NCBI GenBank assembly: GCA_913777665.1
Contig: CAJYTF010000032.1
Span: 1-58,666, forward strand
DNA: 58,666 bases
Reading direction: 5' to 3'
Origin: an uncultured Myroides sp.
GTDB lineage: Bacteria > Bacteroidota > Bacteroidia > Flavobacteriales > Flavobacteriaceae
This document shows, piece after piece, positions 8,645-17,535 of the stretch (the first letter of the stretch is position 1; each line of letters opens with the position of its first letter). Both the position numbers and the translations under genes were made by a program. Below the pieces are notes generated by a model, which had not been told where the DNA came from, did not search any database, and saw only the letters and a list, made by a program, of their open reading frames with translations.

Positions 8645-9754
8645 TTATTTAACTATAAATTTCTTTGTAGTTGACTTCTTACCACTTTTTAGTTTAAGAA
8701 TATAAGTTCCACTTTTTAAATGATCAATAGTGAAAACTTCATCGTTAAATTCTGGGTTCGATACTTTTTTGACTAACTTTCCTTCTAAATTATAAACTGT
8801 TATTAAATCGATTTTTTCTTTAGTAGAGATGAATATCGTGTTTTTTGGTGCCGGATTCGGATACACATTAAACTCAACCAATTCAGCTTTTGGATTGCTT
8901 AACAAGTGCGGAAACCAAACAGCTGTTACATAAGTAGGATTATCAATGTAAGGATTTCTGTTGCCTTGCTCACTGTAGATGTAATTATTCAAATCTGTTT
9001 CACGAGCACTTACCGGATCTTGTAAATGCCACTGATACAATACATCTAAAAAGCCTGTGTTGAATACTTTATCGGTAGATCCATCAAACATAGCACGGAT
9101 TTCTGCATTAGGATGATCTGAATAAAAATCATCCATTAAATCTTCATACCTTGTAGCAAAGTAAAAATAAGCACGTGCAATATCTCCTTTAAACTCATTG
9201 ATAGGTTCCACAACAGTTCCCGTAAAGCCGGCTACGCCACTCGTTCCTCTTTTTGTTCCACTTTGTGATGTGTAGCTAGCTGTAGCAACTTTTCCAAACG
9301 GCAAATTTCCACGTTCTCCATTAACTTTTCCGTCGGTTGGCCAAACATGAAAAGCGTCTGTTCTCATTGGAGAATGTTGGTCAAAATAGGATTGAGGAAT
9401 TAAATGTTCGCGATTATAGCAATCACCTTCTTTACTATAATTGCCACATTGATCAGTAATTACAGTAAAATTGTAAGGATCTGCAGCAGTCGGTCTTTCA
9501 GAATAAATATCTAAAATGGTATTATCGTTTTCATAATATTTGTCACGAAAACCGTTATTGGAAACATTAGAACTATATAAGTTCCATAATCCTCCATAAG
9601 TTAAATCAGTATAATTTGCTGAAATGATTGTTTTTAATTGCGATTTTAATGTGTAGCCCGTTGCAGTAGCACTGTTATAATAATTCGCCGGTGCCTGCGC
9701 AAAAATTGTAAATGAACAACAAACAGTTACAATAAATGATGTAATTTTTTTCAT
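8645..9754 (-). CDS. secreted endonuclease I with T9SS sorting domain
   Basis: A 369-residue exported nuclease. Signal peptide 1-19 (cleavage near FAQ), then an EndA/endonuclease I domain with the His-Me motif NREHLIP at 114-120 and cysteines at 103 and 112. The last 75 residues form a type A type-IX-secretion C-terminal domain: a YPNPAP start, the VYNLEGKLV strand, LKSGTYILKLK and a basic KKFIVK end. So it is probably moved over the outer membrane by the Por/T9SS system and then released or anchored. It would degrade extracellular DNA or RNA for nutrients. Transcribed alone; rsmB-like gene lies six bases upstream on the same strand. Confidence 0.93.
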   Translation of the reverse strand: MKKITSFIVTVCCSFTIFAQAPANYYNSATATGYTLKSQLKTIISANYTDLTYGGLWNLYSSNVSNNGFRDKYYENDNTILDIYSERPTAADPYNFTVITDQCGNYSKEGDCYNREHLIPQSYFDQHSPMRTDAFHVWPTDGKVNGERGNLPFGKVATASYTSQSGTKRGTSGVAGFTGTVVEPINEFKGDIARAYFYFATRYEDLMDDFYSDHPNAEIRAMFDGSTDKVFNTGFLDVLYQWHLQDPVSARETDLNNYIYSEQGNRNPYIDNPTYVTAVWFPHLLSNPKAELVEFNVYPNPAPKNTIFISTKEKIDLITVYNLEGKLVKKVSNPEFNDEVFTIDHLKSGTYILKLKSGKKSTTKKFIVK

Positions 9755-9760
9755 ATTTAA

Positions 9761-10975
9761 TTATTTTATGCGTTCCATTAAACACATGTAAAAACCATCG
9801 AAACCAGATTGCGATGCCAATACTTTTTCGTCTGTTACAAACTTAAAGTTTTTACCAAAATCGGTGTTTAAGAAATGGTTAATTTGTTTTTCGTTTTCCG
9901 ATGGTAGAATTGAACAAGTTGCATATACCAGTTTTCCGCCCACTTTTACCATTTTAGAATAATTTTCTAAAACTTCTTGCTGTGTTTGTTTTATATTTTC
10001 GATAAATTCAGGTTGAAGTTTCCACTTACTGTCCGGGTTGCGTTTTAAAACGCCCAAGCCCGAACAAGGTGCATCAATCAAAACTCGATCTGCTTTATCA
10101 TGTAATTTTTTTATTACTTTGGTTGAATCTATAATGCGGTATTCCACATTAAAAACGCCGTTACGTTTGGCACGAATTTTTAACTGCTTTTGCTTGCTTT
10201 CATATAAATCCATGGCAATAATTTGCCCTTTGTTTTCCATTTTAGCAGCAATGTGTAATGTTTTACCACCTGCACCTGCACAAGTATCCACAACACGCAT
10301 TCCCGGCTGAACATCTAATAAAGGAACAACTTTTTGTGAAGAAGCATCTTGCACTTCAAAGAATCCTTCCTTAAAAAGCGGTGTCATAAAAACGTTTGCA
10401 CGTTCCTTCAAAATTAAAGCATCTGGATATTTATCATGAAATTCCGTTTCAATATCTAAATCCATTAACTGTGCACGCAATTGCTGTTTCGTTGTTTTCA
10501 ACGTATTAACCCTTAAAACAACATTGGCTTGTTGGTTTTGTGCGGCTAATTCTTTTGTCCAAACTTCTTCGCCCAATTCTTTCACACCTAATTCATCCAT
10601 CCAATCAGGAATCGATTCACGGTATTTTCTAATTTTAGAAAGCTCATCGAATTTTCCTTTGATTCTACGAACAGGAGTGTTTTCAAAATATTTCCAATCG
10701 GGTAGGGTAATACCACGCAAAACTGCCCAAACGGCAAAAGTGCGCCAAATATCTTCACGGGTAAAAGGATCTTTAACCTCTGCAATTTCAGTATATAATC
10801 TTTTCCAACGAACAATTTCATAAATCGTTTCGGCAACAAACTTACGGTCTTTAGCCCCCCAACGAGGATCTCTTTTTAAAGCTTTTGCAACTTCTTTATC
10901 GGCATATTCCCCATCGTTAAATATGTATAAAAGTGAATCTATAACTGCAAAAACCAAATTTCTGTGTAAACGCAT
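9761..10975 (-). CDS. RsmB/NSUN-type RNA m5C methyltransferase
   Basis: A 404-residue RNA (cytosine-5) methyltransferase. The N-terminal helical NusB-like domain (1-140) is followed by a Rossmann catalytic domain with SAM-binding DTCAGAGGKT at 230-239 and the two catalytic cysteines of the family in DAPCSGLG (C304) and YATCS (C354). This is the RsmB/RsmF family; 16S C967 is the classical RsmB target but the exact target is inferred. A minus-strand TAACTTTG box sits 22 bp before the start. Confidence 0.92.
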   Translation of the reverse strand: MRLHRNLVFAVIDSLLYIFNDGEYADKEVAKALKRDPRWGAKDRKFVAETIYEIVRWKRLYTEIAEVKDPFTREDIWRTFAVWAVLRGITLPDWKYFENTPVRRIKGKFDELSKIRKYRESIPDWMDELGVKELGEEVWTKELAAQNQQANVVLRVNTLKTTKQQLRAQLMDLDIETEFHDKYPDALILKERANVFMTPLFKEGFFEVQDASSQKVVPLLDVQPGMRVVDTCAGAGGKTLHIAAKMENKGQIIAMDLYESKQKQLKIRAKRNGVFNVEYRIIDSTKVIKKLHDKADRVLIDAPCSGLGVLKRNPDSKWKLQPEFIENIKQTQQEVLENYSKMVKVGGKLVYATCSILPSENEKQINHFLNTDFGKNFKFVTDEKVLASQSGFDGFYMCLMERIK

Positions 10976-10996
10976 TTTTTTATTTAAATAAGCCTA

Positions 10997-11004
10997 CAAA
11001 GTTA
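10997..11004 (-). promoter_or_regulatory. -7 promoter box for the rRNA methyltransferase gene
   Basis: Minus-strand TAACTTTG matches TAnnTTTG, 22 bp upstream of the start codon. The -33 element is not clear. Confidence 0.45.
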
Positions 11005-11051
11005 CGATTTATATGTTGGTTGTGAAATACTTTTTTTACGATAGCTTTGCG

Positions 11052-11059
11052 TACCTTTG
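11052..11059 (+). promoter_or_regulatory. -7 promoter box for the HAD hydrolase gene
   Basis: TACCTTTG, 19 bp before the chosen ATG at 11078. Its position argues against the in-frame TTG start at 11057, which falls inside the box. Confidence 0.5.
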
Positions 11060-11077
11060 CATAAACGTTTGATAATT

Positions 11078-11734
11078 ATGGTTAAAACCGTTATTTTTGA
11101 TATGGACGGGGTGATTGTTGATACAGAACCTGTACATAAATACGCTTATTTTAAGCATTTTGAAGAATTGGGAATTGATGTTTCTGAAGAATTATATGCT
11201 ACTTTTACAGGAAATTCAACAAGAAATGTATTTCAAAAGATAAAAGATCAGTTTGGATTGGATCATGAAGTGGAAGATTTAATACAGAGAAAACGTTCTC
11301 TTTTTAATGATGCTTTTGATACAAAACCCGATTTGGAACTGATTGCCGGAGTTGAAAATTTAATTAAGGATTTGCATGCAAGTGATGTAGAATTGATTTT
11401 GGCATCATCGGCTTCTAAAAATACTATAAGTCGTGTTTTTAATCGATTTAATTTGAACGATTATTTTACGCATAAAGTGAGTGGAGAAGATTTTGTAAAA
11501 TCAAAACCCGATCCTACAATCTTTATACACGCTGCTTCGTTATCTAAAAATAAAATTGAAGAATGTATTGTAATTGAAGACAGTACAAACGGAGTTAAGG
11601 CTGCCTGTGCTGCCGGAATTTATTGTTTGGGATACAACAGTGAAAACTCAAAACTCCAAAATTTAGAAGGAGCCAGCTTTTTAGTTGACGACTTTTTTAA
11701 GGTTGACGCCAATTTTATAAAGAATTTGAAATAA
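11078..11734 (+). CDS. HAD-superfamily phosphatase, beta-phosphoglucomutase-like
   Basis: A 218-residue cytosolic HAD hydrolase. Motif I is FDMDGVIVDTEP with nucleophile D8 and acid D10; motif II is the ASSAS region and motif III/IV the KSKPDP and IEDSTNG segments. The helical cap inserted after motif I is of the C1 type seen in phosphoglycolate phosphatase and beta-phosphoglucomutase. The substrate cannot be told from sequence, probably a small sugar phosphate. Start chosen at 11078 because a -7 promoter element covers the alternative upstream start. A terminator is shared with the convergent ndk gene. Confidence 0.88.
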   Translation: MVKTVIFDMDGVIVDTEPVHKYAYFKHFEELGIDVSEELYATFTGNSTRNVFQKIKDQFGLDHEVEDLIQRKRSLFNDAFDTKPDLELIAGVENLIKDLHASDVELILASSASKNTISRVFNRFNLNDYFTHKVSGEDFVKSKPDPTIFIHAASLSKNKIEECIVIEDSTNGVKAACAAGIYCLGYNSENSKLQNLEGASFLVDDFFKVDANFIKNLK

Positions 11735-11735
11735 A

Positions 11736-11761
11736 AAAATCCACCTTTACGGGTGGATTTT
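11736..11761. terminator. bidirectional terminator between HAD gene and ndk
   Basis: Stem AAAATCCACC / GGTGGATTTT with a six-base loop, A-run on one side and T-run on the other. Confidence 0.88.
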
Positions 11762-11780
11762 AAATATCTGTATCAGTTGA

Positions 11781-12200
11781 TTAAAACTGTTCTCTTCCTG
11801 CAAAGTGGAAAGCTGCTTCAATTTCAGCATTTTCGTCAGAATCTGAACCGTGAACTGCATTTTCACCGATTGATTTTGCATATTTTTTACGGATTGTTCC
11901 TTCTGCAGCATCAGCTGGGTTTGTAGCACCAATTAATGTACGGAAATCTTCCACAGCGTTATCTTTTTCTAAAATTGCTGCAACGATTGGTCCTCTTGAC
12001 ATGAACTCTACTAATTCACCATAAAACGGACGCTCTGCATGAACTTCGTAAAATTTCTTAGCATCAGCAACTGTTAATTGCGTTAATTTCATTGCAACGA
12101 TTCTGAAACCGCCTTCAGCAATCATATTTAATATTCCACCAATACTTCCAGCTTCTACAGCGTCTGGTTTAATCATTGTAAATGTTCTTGTACCTGCCAT
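11781..12200 (-). CDS. ndk: nucleoside diphosphate kinase
   Basis: A 139-residue kinase moving the gamma-phosphate of ATP onto nucleoside diphosphates through a phosphohistidine. The active-site motif NAVHGSDS places the catalytic histidine at H117; the N-terminal TFTMIKPDA strand and the loop ERPFYGELV are canonical. Full length. Monocistronic: convergent with the HAD gene, divergent from the haemoglobin gene. A minus-strand TATTTTTG at 12230 to 12223 is a plausible -7 box. Confidence 0.97.
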   Translation of the reverse strand: MAGTRTFTMIKPDAVEAGSIGGILNMIAEGGFRIVAMKLTQLTVADAKKFYEVHAERPFYGELVEFMSRGPIVAAILEKDNAVEDFRTLIGATNPADAAEGTIRKKYAKSIGENAVHGSDSDENAEIEAAFHFAGREQF

Positions 12201-12222
12201 TTTTTTAAGTTTAATTTGTTTG

Positions 12223-12230
12223 CAAAAATA
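12223..12230 (-). promoter_or_regulatory. candidate -7 promoter box for ndk
   Basis: Minus-strand TATTTTTG fits TAnnTTTG, 23 bp before the ndk start. In AT-rich DNA such matches are not rare. Confidence 0.35.
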
Positions 12231-12299
12231 AGTATTTTATAAAAATATAAACCATTTTAATTTAAATACTTTGTAAATTTATAGAAACTTATTTACGCA

Positions 12300-12695
12300 A
12301 TGAAACACGATGTTGAAAACAGGGAAGATTTAGAAAAATTGGTTCGATTTTTTTATGATAAGGTACGAAATGATGCAGAAATTGGTCCGATTTTTAATTC
12401 GATAATTTCCGATTGGGAACCTCATTTACAAAAGATTACCGATTTTTGGGAACAACATGTTTTCGGAGTTCAAAAGTATAAAGGAAACCCGATTGAAGCA
12501 CATAATAAGGTTGACGCCGAAACAAACCATAATGTAACGGCACACAATTTTGGAACTTGGTTGTTTTACTGGATGCAGACTTTAGACGAACTTTTTGACG
12601 GACCTAATAAGGAAGTTTTAAAGTTTAAAGCCCGTAAAATGCAAACGGTTTTCTTTGTAAATATGGTACAGGCAAGATCAAAAACCGATTCTTAA
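12300..12695 (+). CDS. group III truncated haemoglobin
   Basis: A 131-residue 2-on-2 globin of group III (trHbP/ctb type), the form usual in Bacteroidetes. The proximal haem ligand is H68 in PIEAHNKV; the B-helix aromatic region VRFFYDKV and the C-terminal helices with GTWLFYWM are visible. Such proteins bind O2 and NO and have been linked to NO tolerance or microaerobic respiration, but this role is inferred. It is divergent from ndk, and its stop overlaps by four bases with the end of the convergent DUF2971 gene. Confidence 0.88.
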   Translation: MKHDVENREDLEKLVRFFYDKVRNDAEIGPIFNSIISDWEPHLQKITDFWEQHVFGVQKYKGNPIEAHNKVDAETNHNVTAHNFGTWLFYWMQTLDELFDGPNKEVLKFKARKMQTVFFVNMVQARSKTDS

Positions 12696-13387
12696 ATCAA
12701 AATATCACTTTCTAAATCAGATTTTTCAATCAAAAATTCAAAACCTAAACGTTCAACTACTTCAATTACCAGTTTTTTGTACCAGTTTTCTGATTTTGGG
12801 TGAATATACAAACGTTCAATCATCTCGTTAACATCAATCAATACCTTAACACCTTCGTTTACGTGAAGATCTAAATGGGTAACATCTGTAATTACTCGGA
12901 CTTCGTGTTCGTACTGAAAACTTTTTCGCTTGAAAAGGAACGGAAAAAAATCATCATCAAACGGAATGTGTTCTTTTTTATAGTCGATATAATTTACCTC
13001 GCCGATAAACTGATCGGCTCTCGGTTCAATCAACGCTTTCTTTAAACTGCCGATGGTTGACTGTATCGCCAAACCTTCGTTATTCTTTGTGAAAACCTGC
13101 CACATGGCATAACTTTCGTACGAATTGGCATGCCAACTGCTTATAACAATATTCTTTCGTTTTGATTTGTAGGTATCTAAATATTCCGGGTTATCTGCTA
13201 AAAGCTTTTTAATTTCTTCGTATGTAGGTTCGCTAAAAGTTCCTTCAAACTGGTCCTCAAACTTATCAGATCGAGCCATAAACATACGTTTAGACAGCAA
13301 TAGATCCAGAAATTTAGAAAGATCTAAATACTTCCAGATTATGGTGTCGTTTTCAGGAATATGTAGTTTTTGGTTTTCTTTAAACAT
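12692..13387 (-). CDS. DUF2971 domain protein
   Basis: A 231-residue soluble protein matching the DUF2971 pattern: an N-terminal WKYLDLSKFLDLL stretch with ARSDKFEDQFEG at about residues 38-49, and a central SSWHANSYESYAMWQVF segment in the middle. DUF2971 proteins are often carried in accessory or defence-related loci but have no settled biochemistry. No signal peptide or membrane segment. Followed on the same strand (upstream side) by an unrelated secreted protein 17 bp away, so possibly co-transcribed. Confidence 0.8.
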   Translation of the reverse strand: MFKENQKLHIPENDTIIWKYLDLSKFLDLLLSKRMFMARSDKFEDQFEGTFSEPTYEEIKKLLADNPEYLDTYKSKRKNIVISSWHANSYESYAMWQVFTKNNEGLAIQSTIGSLKKALIEPRADQFIGEVNYIDYKKEHIPFDDDFFPFLFKRKSFQYEHEVRVITDVTHLDLHVNEGVKVLIDVNEMIERLYIHPKSENWYKKLVIEVVERLGFEFLIEKSDLESDILI

Positions 13388-13404
13388 TTTCGAAGCGTTT
13401 AATT

Positions 13405-14520
13405 TTAAGATTGGTCTCTTAATTCAATTTTTTTTAATTCTTCAAATAGCTCTTTCATTTCGTCAGAAAATGGATTTAAAACAATTTCTTTATTCAATTC
13501 ATTGGATATTTTAGAACTAATTTGACAGAAAATTCTATCATTTTCTTTATAAAAATTAAATTGTAATTCTTCATAATCTGTTTTTCCTAAATAAATAAAG
13601 ATTTCAGTATATGTAAGTTCTTCGCCATAGTTAATATTCAATTTATATATTCCTTTTGATTTTGGTAATGATTTAATATCTAATTCATTATTTAAAAAGA
13701 TGTTGTAAATAGTTGTATGCCAACCACCCAAACCATCAATCATTTTTATATCTAATTTTGATGGATCGATATTTTCATCAAATGAAATCGTGATTTTTTG
13801 TTTCTTTAATGCTTTTGAAATGGTATTTATTTTTTTTAAATCAATCATGTCCTTGAAAGAATCAATTGAAAATTCAAGTTTAATGTTTTCTTCTTTATTA
13901 TTTTCTTTAGAGTTTTTAAATTCTAATACTATTTTCTCATCATTTAACATTGAACTATCAAAAATTTCTATTAAATATAAAGGATTTGAATTTTCCACAC
14001 TTTTATCAATTATTTCTGCTGGTAATTTCTGTTGTTTTAATTGATTTGAATTTTTATCGAAAAGAATGATATAAAAATCATCTCCATAAAAATTTACAAA
14101 AACAACATAATCTTCATTTTGTATTAACTCATTTCCTAAATATTTAATCTTTTCGCCCGAATTTTTATCAAATAAAATATATTCAGCAGGTTGACTCCCT
14201 GATGAGGGTTTGTTGGTAATCATAAAGTAATTTTTAAATTCTTGCCAATATGTATATCCCAATCTTCCAGTAAGCTCAATTAGTTCTTTTTCCAGATCAA
14301 ACAAAATTTTACTACCTTCTTTATTTTCAAAAATCAAATATGATCCATTGCAGTCATAAGTCCAATTAATACTATTGCCATTACTGAAATAGTATTTTTC
14401 GCAATTTATGATTGAGCTTAATTCTTTTTTATCCTTACAATAGCAACTCTGACCATAACTTGTATAACTCAAAAATATAAATGAAAAAATTTTAAGTTTC
14501 AGGAAATTTCTTAAACACAT
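13405..14520 (-). CDS. secreted protein of unknown function
   Basis: Not recognised. A 371-residue protein with an N-terminal signal peptide (basic MCLRNFLKLK, then a Phe/Ile core, cut around SYGQ), after which comes a CYC cysteine pair. The mature part is rich in Lys, Glu, Asn and Ile and has repeated beta-strand-like segments, with an EELKKIEL helix near the C-terminus; no sorting domain is seen. Very AT-rich compared with its enzyme neighbours, as other lineage-specific genes in this window. Probably periplasmic or surface bound. Confidence 0.68.
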   Translation of the reverse strand: MCLRNFLKLKIFSFIFLSYTSYGQSCYCKDKKELSSIINCEKYYFSNGNSINWTYDCNGSYLIFENKEGSKILFDLEKELIELTGRLGYTYWQEFKNYFMITNKPSSGSQPAEYILFDKNSGEKIKYLGNELIQNEDYVVFVNFYGDDFYIILFDKNSNQLKQQKLPAEIIDKSVENSNPLYLIEIFDSSMLNDEKIVLEFKNSKENNKEENIKLEFSIDSFKDMIDLKKINTISKALKKQKITISFDENIDPSKLDIKMIDGLGGWHTTIYNIFLNNELDIKSLPKSKGIYKLNINYGEELTYTEIFIYLGKTDYEELQFNFYKENDRIFCQISSKISNELNKEIVLNPFSDEMKELFEELKKIELRDQS

Positions 14521-14546
14521 TTTTCTATAAAATTAGTAAACTAATT

Positions 14547-14759
14547 TTAATCTGTATCAGGAATATACTCTAAAATATCACTTGGCTGGCAGTTTAGTTC
14601 TTTGCAAATGGCTTCTAAAGTAGAAAAACGAATGGCTTTGGCTTTACCTGTTTTTAAAATAGATAAGTTGGCAGTTGTTATACCGATTTTGTCTGCCAGT
14701 TCTTGCGACTGCATTTTGCGTTTTGCCAGCATAACATCAAGGTTTACTATTATTGCCAT
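14547..14759 (-). CDS. small XRE-family (YozG-type) transcriptional regulator
   Basis: A 70-residue single helix-turn-helix protein. The start MAIIVNLDVMLAKRKM, the HTH ELADKIGITTANLSILK, and KAIRFSTLEAICKEL followed by CQPSDILEY are hallmarks of the small Cro/CI-like regulators that nearly always sit beside DUF2975 membrane proteins. Its start lies inside the 3' end of the serine-hydrolase gene (23-bp overlap, different frame), so translation is coupled. Likely DNA-binding repressor or activator of this cluster; whether a DUF2975 protein controls it is inference. Confidence 0.9.
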   Translation of the reverse strand: MAIIVNLDVMLAKRKMQSQELADKIGITTANLSILKTGKAKAIRFSTLEAICKELNCQPSDILEYIPDTD

Positions 14760-15846
14760 TTATTATTTTTTTTATTTGGGAAATTAACTGTTGCTGCATA
14801 TCGTAAATTGCTTTTACATGATTTTCATCGGCAGCGTTTGCAAAAATCGTGATTCCTAATTTACTTTCAGGGATTAAAATGGCGTGCGTGTAAAAAGTTC
14901 CTGTTGACCCATCGTGAAAACTCAATTTTTGGTTTCCTTGAACGGTATTTCCCCAACCATAGCTGTAATTATAAACATCAAAGTGCATTTTTTTAAAGTT
15001 TTCTGATTTTAATATACCAATTTCAGAATTATATCCTTTTAAATGCAGTTGCAACCACGCAGCATAATCGGTAATGTTCATTGATAAATCACCCGCCGAA
15101 AGCATAAAATCTTCTAACTTGTACGAATGCGTTGGCGGCAAAGCTGTTAATTCATTGTTTTCAACCCAATGACCCCAAGCATGATTCAAGTTTTTTTTGT
15201 TTGGAAATCCAAAACTGTAATCCCAATTTTGTTGCTTCATAAAATCTGCCAATAAATCTTCGTACGATTTTTTTGCCGATTTTTCAATCATCATGGCTGC
15301 CAAAACATATCCCGCGTTGGAATAGGTTCCTTTTTCTACGGTTGGTTGTGCCAAAACTTGTTGCGCAAATTCAACTCGTTTTAATTCGGTAGTCTTTGCA
15401 TCTATTTTTAATGAAAGAAATTCTTCATCTGCTGTGAAAGGCTGAACTTGGGCGTTGTGCGACAATAAATCTTTTAATGTTATGGAATGATATGCCGAGT
15501 TTTCATCATTTTTCAATTCAGGGAAAAGCGAGAAAAAAGGAGTTTCTAATGATAAATTTCCTTTTTCGATTTGTTGAAATACTAGAAATGATGTAAACGC
15601 TTTGGTGTTTGATCCTATATGAAACAAGGTTTTGTTAGTAACAGCCTCGTTGCTTTTGTTTGAAATTGTTCCGGCTGTTCCGTAAAACACGTTATCGCCA
15701 TTAATTACAGCGGCTGCCATTGCTGGAATATTATTTTCTTTTATTGATGCCTGCAACAAGCTGTCGATAACTTTGCTGTGTTGTGTATTTTGTGCTAACA
15801 TTATTGTTGTAGTTAATGTAAAACAAAGTGTGATTATTTTTTTCAT
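14737..15846 (-). CDS. class C beta-lactamase-fold serine hydrolase
   Basis: A 369-residue exported hydrolase of the beta-lactamase/D-alanine carboxypeptidase fold. Signal peptide 1-19 (cut near MLAQ). The three active-site motifs are present: SNTK (S79xxK82), YSN (Y175-N177) and HDG (H311-G313). This family includes esterases, DD-peptidases and peptide hydrolases as well as AmpC; sequence alone does not support antibiotic resistance. It is placed between the three DUF2975 genes and their XRE partner, an unusual insertion into a normally adjacent gene pair, and starts four bases after the neighbouring DUF2975 stop. Confidence 0.87.
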   Translation of the reverse strand: MKKIITLCFTLTTTIMLAQNTQHSKVIDSLLQASIKENNIPAMAAAVINGDNVFYGTAGTISNKSNEAVTNKTLFHIGSNTKAFTSFLVFQQIEKGNLSLETPFFSLFPELKNDENSAYHSITLKDLLSHNAQVQPFTADEEFLSLKIDAKTTELKRVEFAQQVLAQPTVEKGTYSNAGYVLAAMMIEKSAKKSYEDLLADFMKQQNWDYSFGFPNKKNLNHAWGHWVENNELTALPPTHSYKLEDFMLSAGDLSMNITDYAAWLQLHLKGYNSEIGILKSENFKKMHFDVYNYSYGWGNTVQGNQKLSFHDGSTGTFYTHAILIPESKLGITIFANAADENHVKAIYDMQQQLISQIKKIINGNNSKP

Positions 15847-15850
15847 GATA

Positions 15851-16363
15851 TTATATAGTTAGTTCGTTTTCTTGTTGTTGTTTTAAACCTAATTCAAAGG
15901 CTTTGCCGATTCCTAGTAAAAATAAGCCAATAATTAATTTATAAAATGTAGAAAGCATCAAATCAAAAGGATTGAAATCTTCGAACCAATTGAAATTATT
16001 ATAATTGTTTATAAGTGGAAAAATGTATTGACATAGTATATTTTCTATAAAATATAATGCAATAAAGTAATAACCAATTTGTGTAAGATAAATTGAATTC
16101 TCAATGCTGAAATAAATTTTATTTGAGAAATTAATTGATATTAATTTCATTTTTTTTACCATCACTAGAAAAATAGGAACACTTAACAATTCTATGAAAA
16201 ATGAAAATTTAAAGATGTATTCTAAGTCAAAATCTTCTTTTATTGCCTTTGTAAATACAGGTATTAGATTAAACCACAATGGTATTAAAATAAGTAACAT
16301 CAGTACAATACTTACTACTATAAAATAATATGTTACACTTAGTAAATTTTTTAATGTTTTCAT
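15851..16363 (-). CDS. DUF2975-type membrane protein (copy 3)
   Basis: A 170-residue protein with four predicted membrane segments (about residues 10-32, 50-66, 90-112, 137-157), matching the DUF2975 plan. The C-terminus is QQENELTI, the same tail as in the next two genes. It is the most distal of three tandem paralogues on the minus strand, with only three bases to the preceding copy. Function unknown. The conserved cytosolic-looking tail suggests a contact site, possibly for the XRE regulator of the cluster; that is inference. Confidence 0.78.
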   Translation of the reverse strand: MKTLKNLLSVTYYFIVVSIVLMLLILIPLWFNLIPVFTKAIKEDFDLEYIFKFSFFIELLSVPIFLVMVKKMKLISINFSNKIYFSIENSIYLTQIGYYFIALYFIENILCQYIFPLINNYNNFNWFEDFNPFDLMLSTFYKLIIGLFLLGIGKAFELGLKQQQENELTI

Positions 16364-16366
16364 AAG

Positions 16367-16888
16367 TTATATAGTTAATTCGTTTTCTTGTTTTAGTTCT
16401 ATGTTTTCTTCTTTTTGGAATTTGGCTATTTGAAACACTTTACTTAATACTAAAAAAAATAACCCAATGACTAATCCGTTTAGCGGAAAATTAAAGAAAT
16501 CTTGATATTGACCAATTTCGATTTTTATATCTTGCCTGAATAAAGGAACAATTAATGATGAGATAATATAACTTGCTATATAAATTACCCCCATGATCTT
16601 AAAGTTTTTTATAACCTGATTGGTAAATAGTTTAAATTTAATAAAGGATGAAATATTTTGTTTGAACAAATAAATTGAGTAAACATAAGCCGAATAAAAG
16701 ATAAATATGCTAAATAGCAACAAATACATAGTTACTTTGCTTTTATCTGAAAAAGTTGTTGATGTTTTAATTCCTAAATCAATTCCAAATAAAAGAAGAG
16801 TAAATACACCAAAGGTTATTATTCCTATTCCTAACATAGAATAGAAAAGTATCGTTATGATTAAATCTAATAAGCGTAATGTTCTCAT
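16367..16888 (-). CDS. DUF2975-type membrane protein (copy 2)
   Basis: A 173-residue paralogue with about four membrane segments (10-35, 50-72, 95-118, 135-157) and the shared terminal KQENELTI. The body has diverged strongly from its neighbours while the tail is kept, so the tail is under separate constraint or gene conversion. Four bases from the first copy, three from the last. Confidence 0.78.
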   Translation of the reverse strand: MRTLRLLDLIITILFYSMLGIGIITFGVFTLLLFGIDLGIKTSTTFSDKSKVTMYLLLFSIFIFYSAYVYSIYLFKQNISSFIKFKLFTNQVIKNFKIMGVIYIASYIISSLIVPLFRQDIKIEIGQYQDFFNFPLNGLVIGLFFLVLSKVFQIAKFQKEENIELKQENELTI

Positions 16889-16892
16889 AAAG

Positions 16893-17447
16893 TTATATAG
16901 TTAAGTCGTTTTCTGATTGAATTTCAATTCCTTTTTTAATAATCTGGGTAATTACCAAAAGAATAATAGCCATAAAAAACCACACATCTGCCCCCGTTAA
17001 GTTTAAAGACTCCAAACTTACTATTTTGGCACCTTGACTTGTTAACCATAAGCAGAATTGAGATCCGCAATGCGTAAACAGACCAATCCCGAATGACAAA
17101 TACGATAGTTTTAAAATGAAATCTTTTAAATGCGTATTGAATGGCTTTGTGAAATCTAATTTCTTTTCTGAAAGCAGTTTAAGAATCAAATAAAACATGA
17201 TGGCTTTTAATACGGCTATAATAATCATTACAATTGCCAGAGCTGTAAAATGATTGATATCAAACTGATAAATCGACAAAATATCTGCACCTTCCCAAAA
17301 ATTCTTCACTGCATCGGGATTAATAAACAACGTGATAAAAGTATTAACGATGATTGCACCGGCTTCTACACACAAACCAATAAAAATGATCCACGTTAGC
17401 AAAAGCAATGCTTTTAAAATATGACTTGTAGTAATTCTAATTTCCAT
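16893..17447 (-). CDS. DUF2975-type membrane protein (copy 1)
   Basis: A 184-residue member, the copy closest to the usual DUF2975 sequence: four membrane segments (about 10-35, 60-85, 105-130, 148-168), the LSEKKLDFTKPFN loop between segments 2 and 3, a GADVWFFM segment, and the tail QSENDLTI. First gene of the cluster on the minus strand, so the promoter is likely in 17448-17530. In other bacteria this family is found next to a small XRE regulator as here. Confidence 0.82.
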   Translation of the reverse strand: MEIRITTSHILKALLLLTWIIFIGLCVEAGAIIVNTFITLFINPDAVKNFWEGADILSIYQFDINHFTALAIVMIIIAVLKAIMFYLILKLLSEKKLDFTKPFNTHLKDFILKLSYLSFGIGLFTHCGSQFCLWLTSQGAKIVSLESLNLTGADVWFFMAIILLVITQIIKKGIEIQSENDLTI

Positions 17448-17535
17448 ATCTTTAAATTTTTAAATTAATGATAAAAAACATTTATTTATTGACAAAGATA
17501 TATAAATTATCGAAAAACAATAATTTTATAAATAA

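Noticed and set aside
14737..15846. AmpC beta-lactamase
   Set aside because: SxxK, YSN and HDG motifs are shared with many esterases and DD-peptidases; no AmpR or specific AmpC features.
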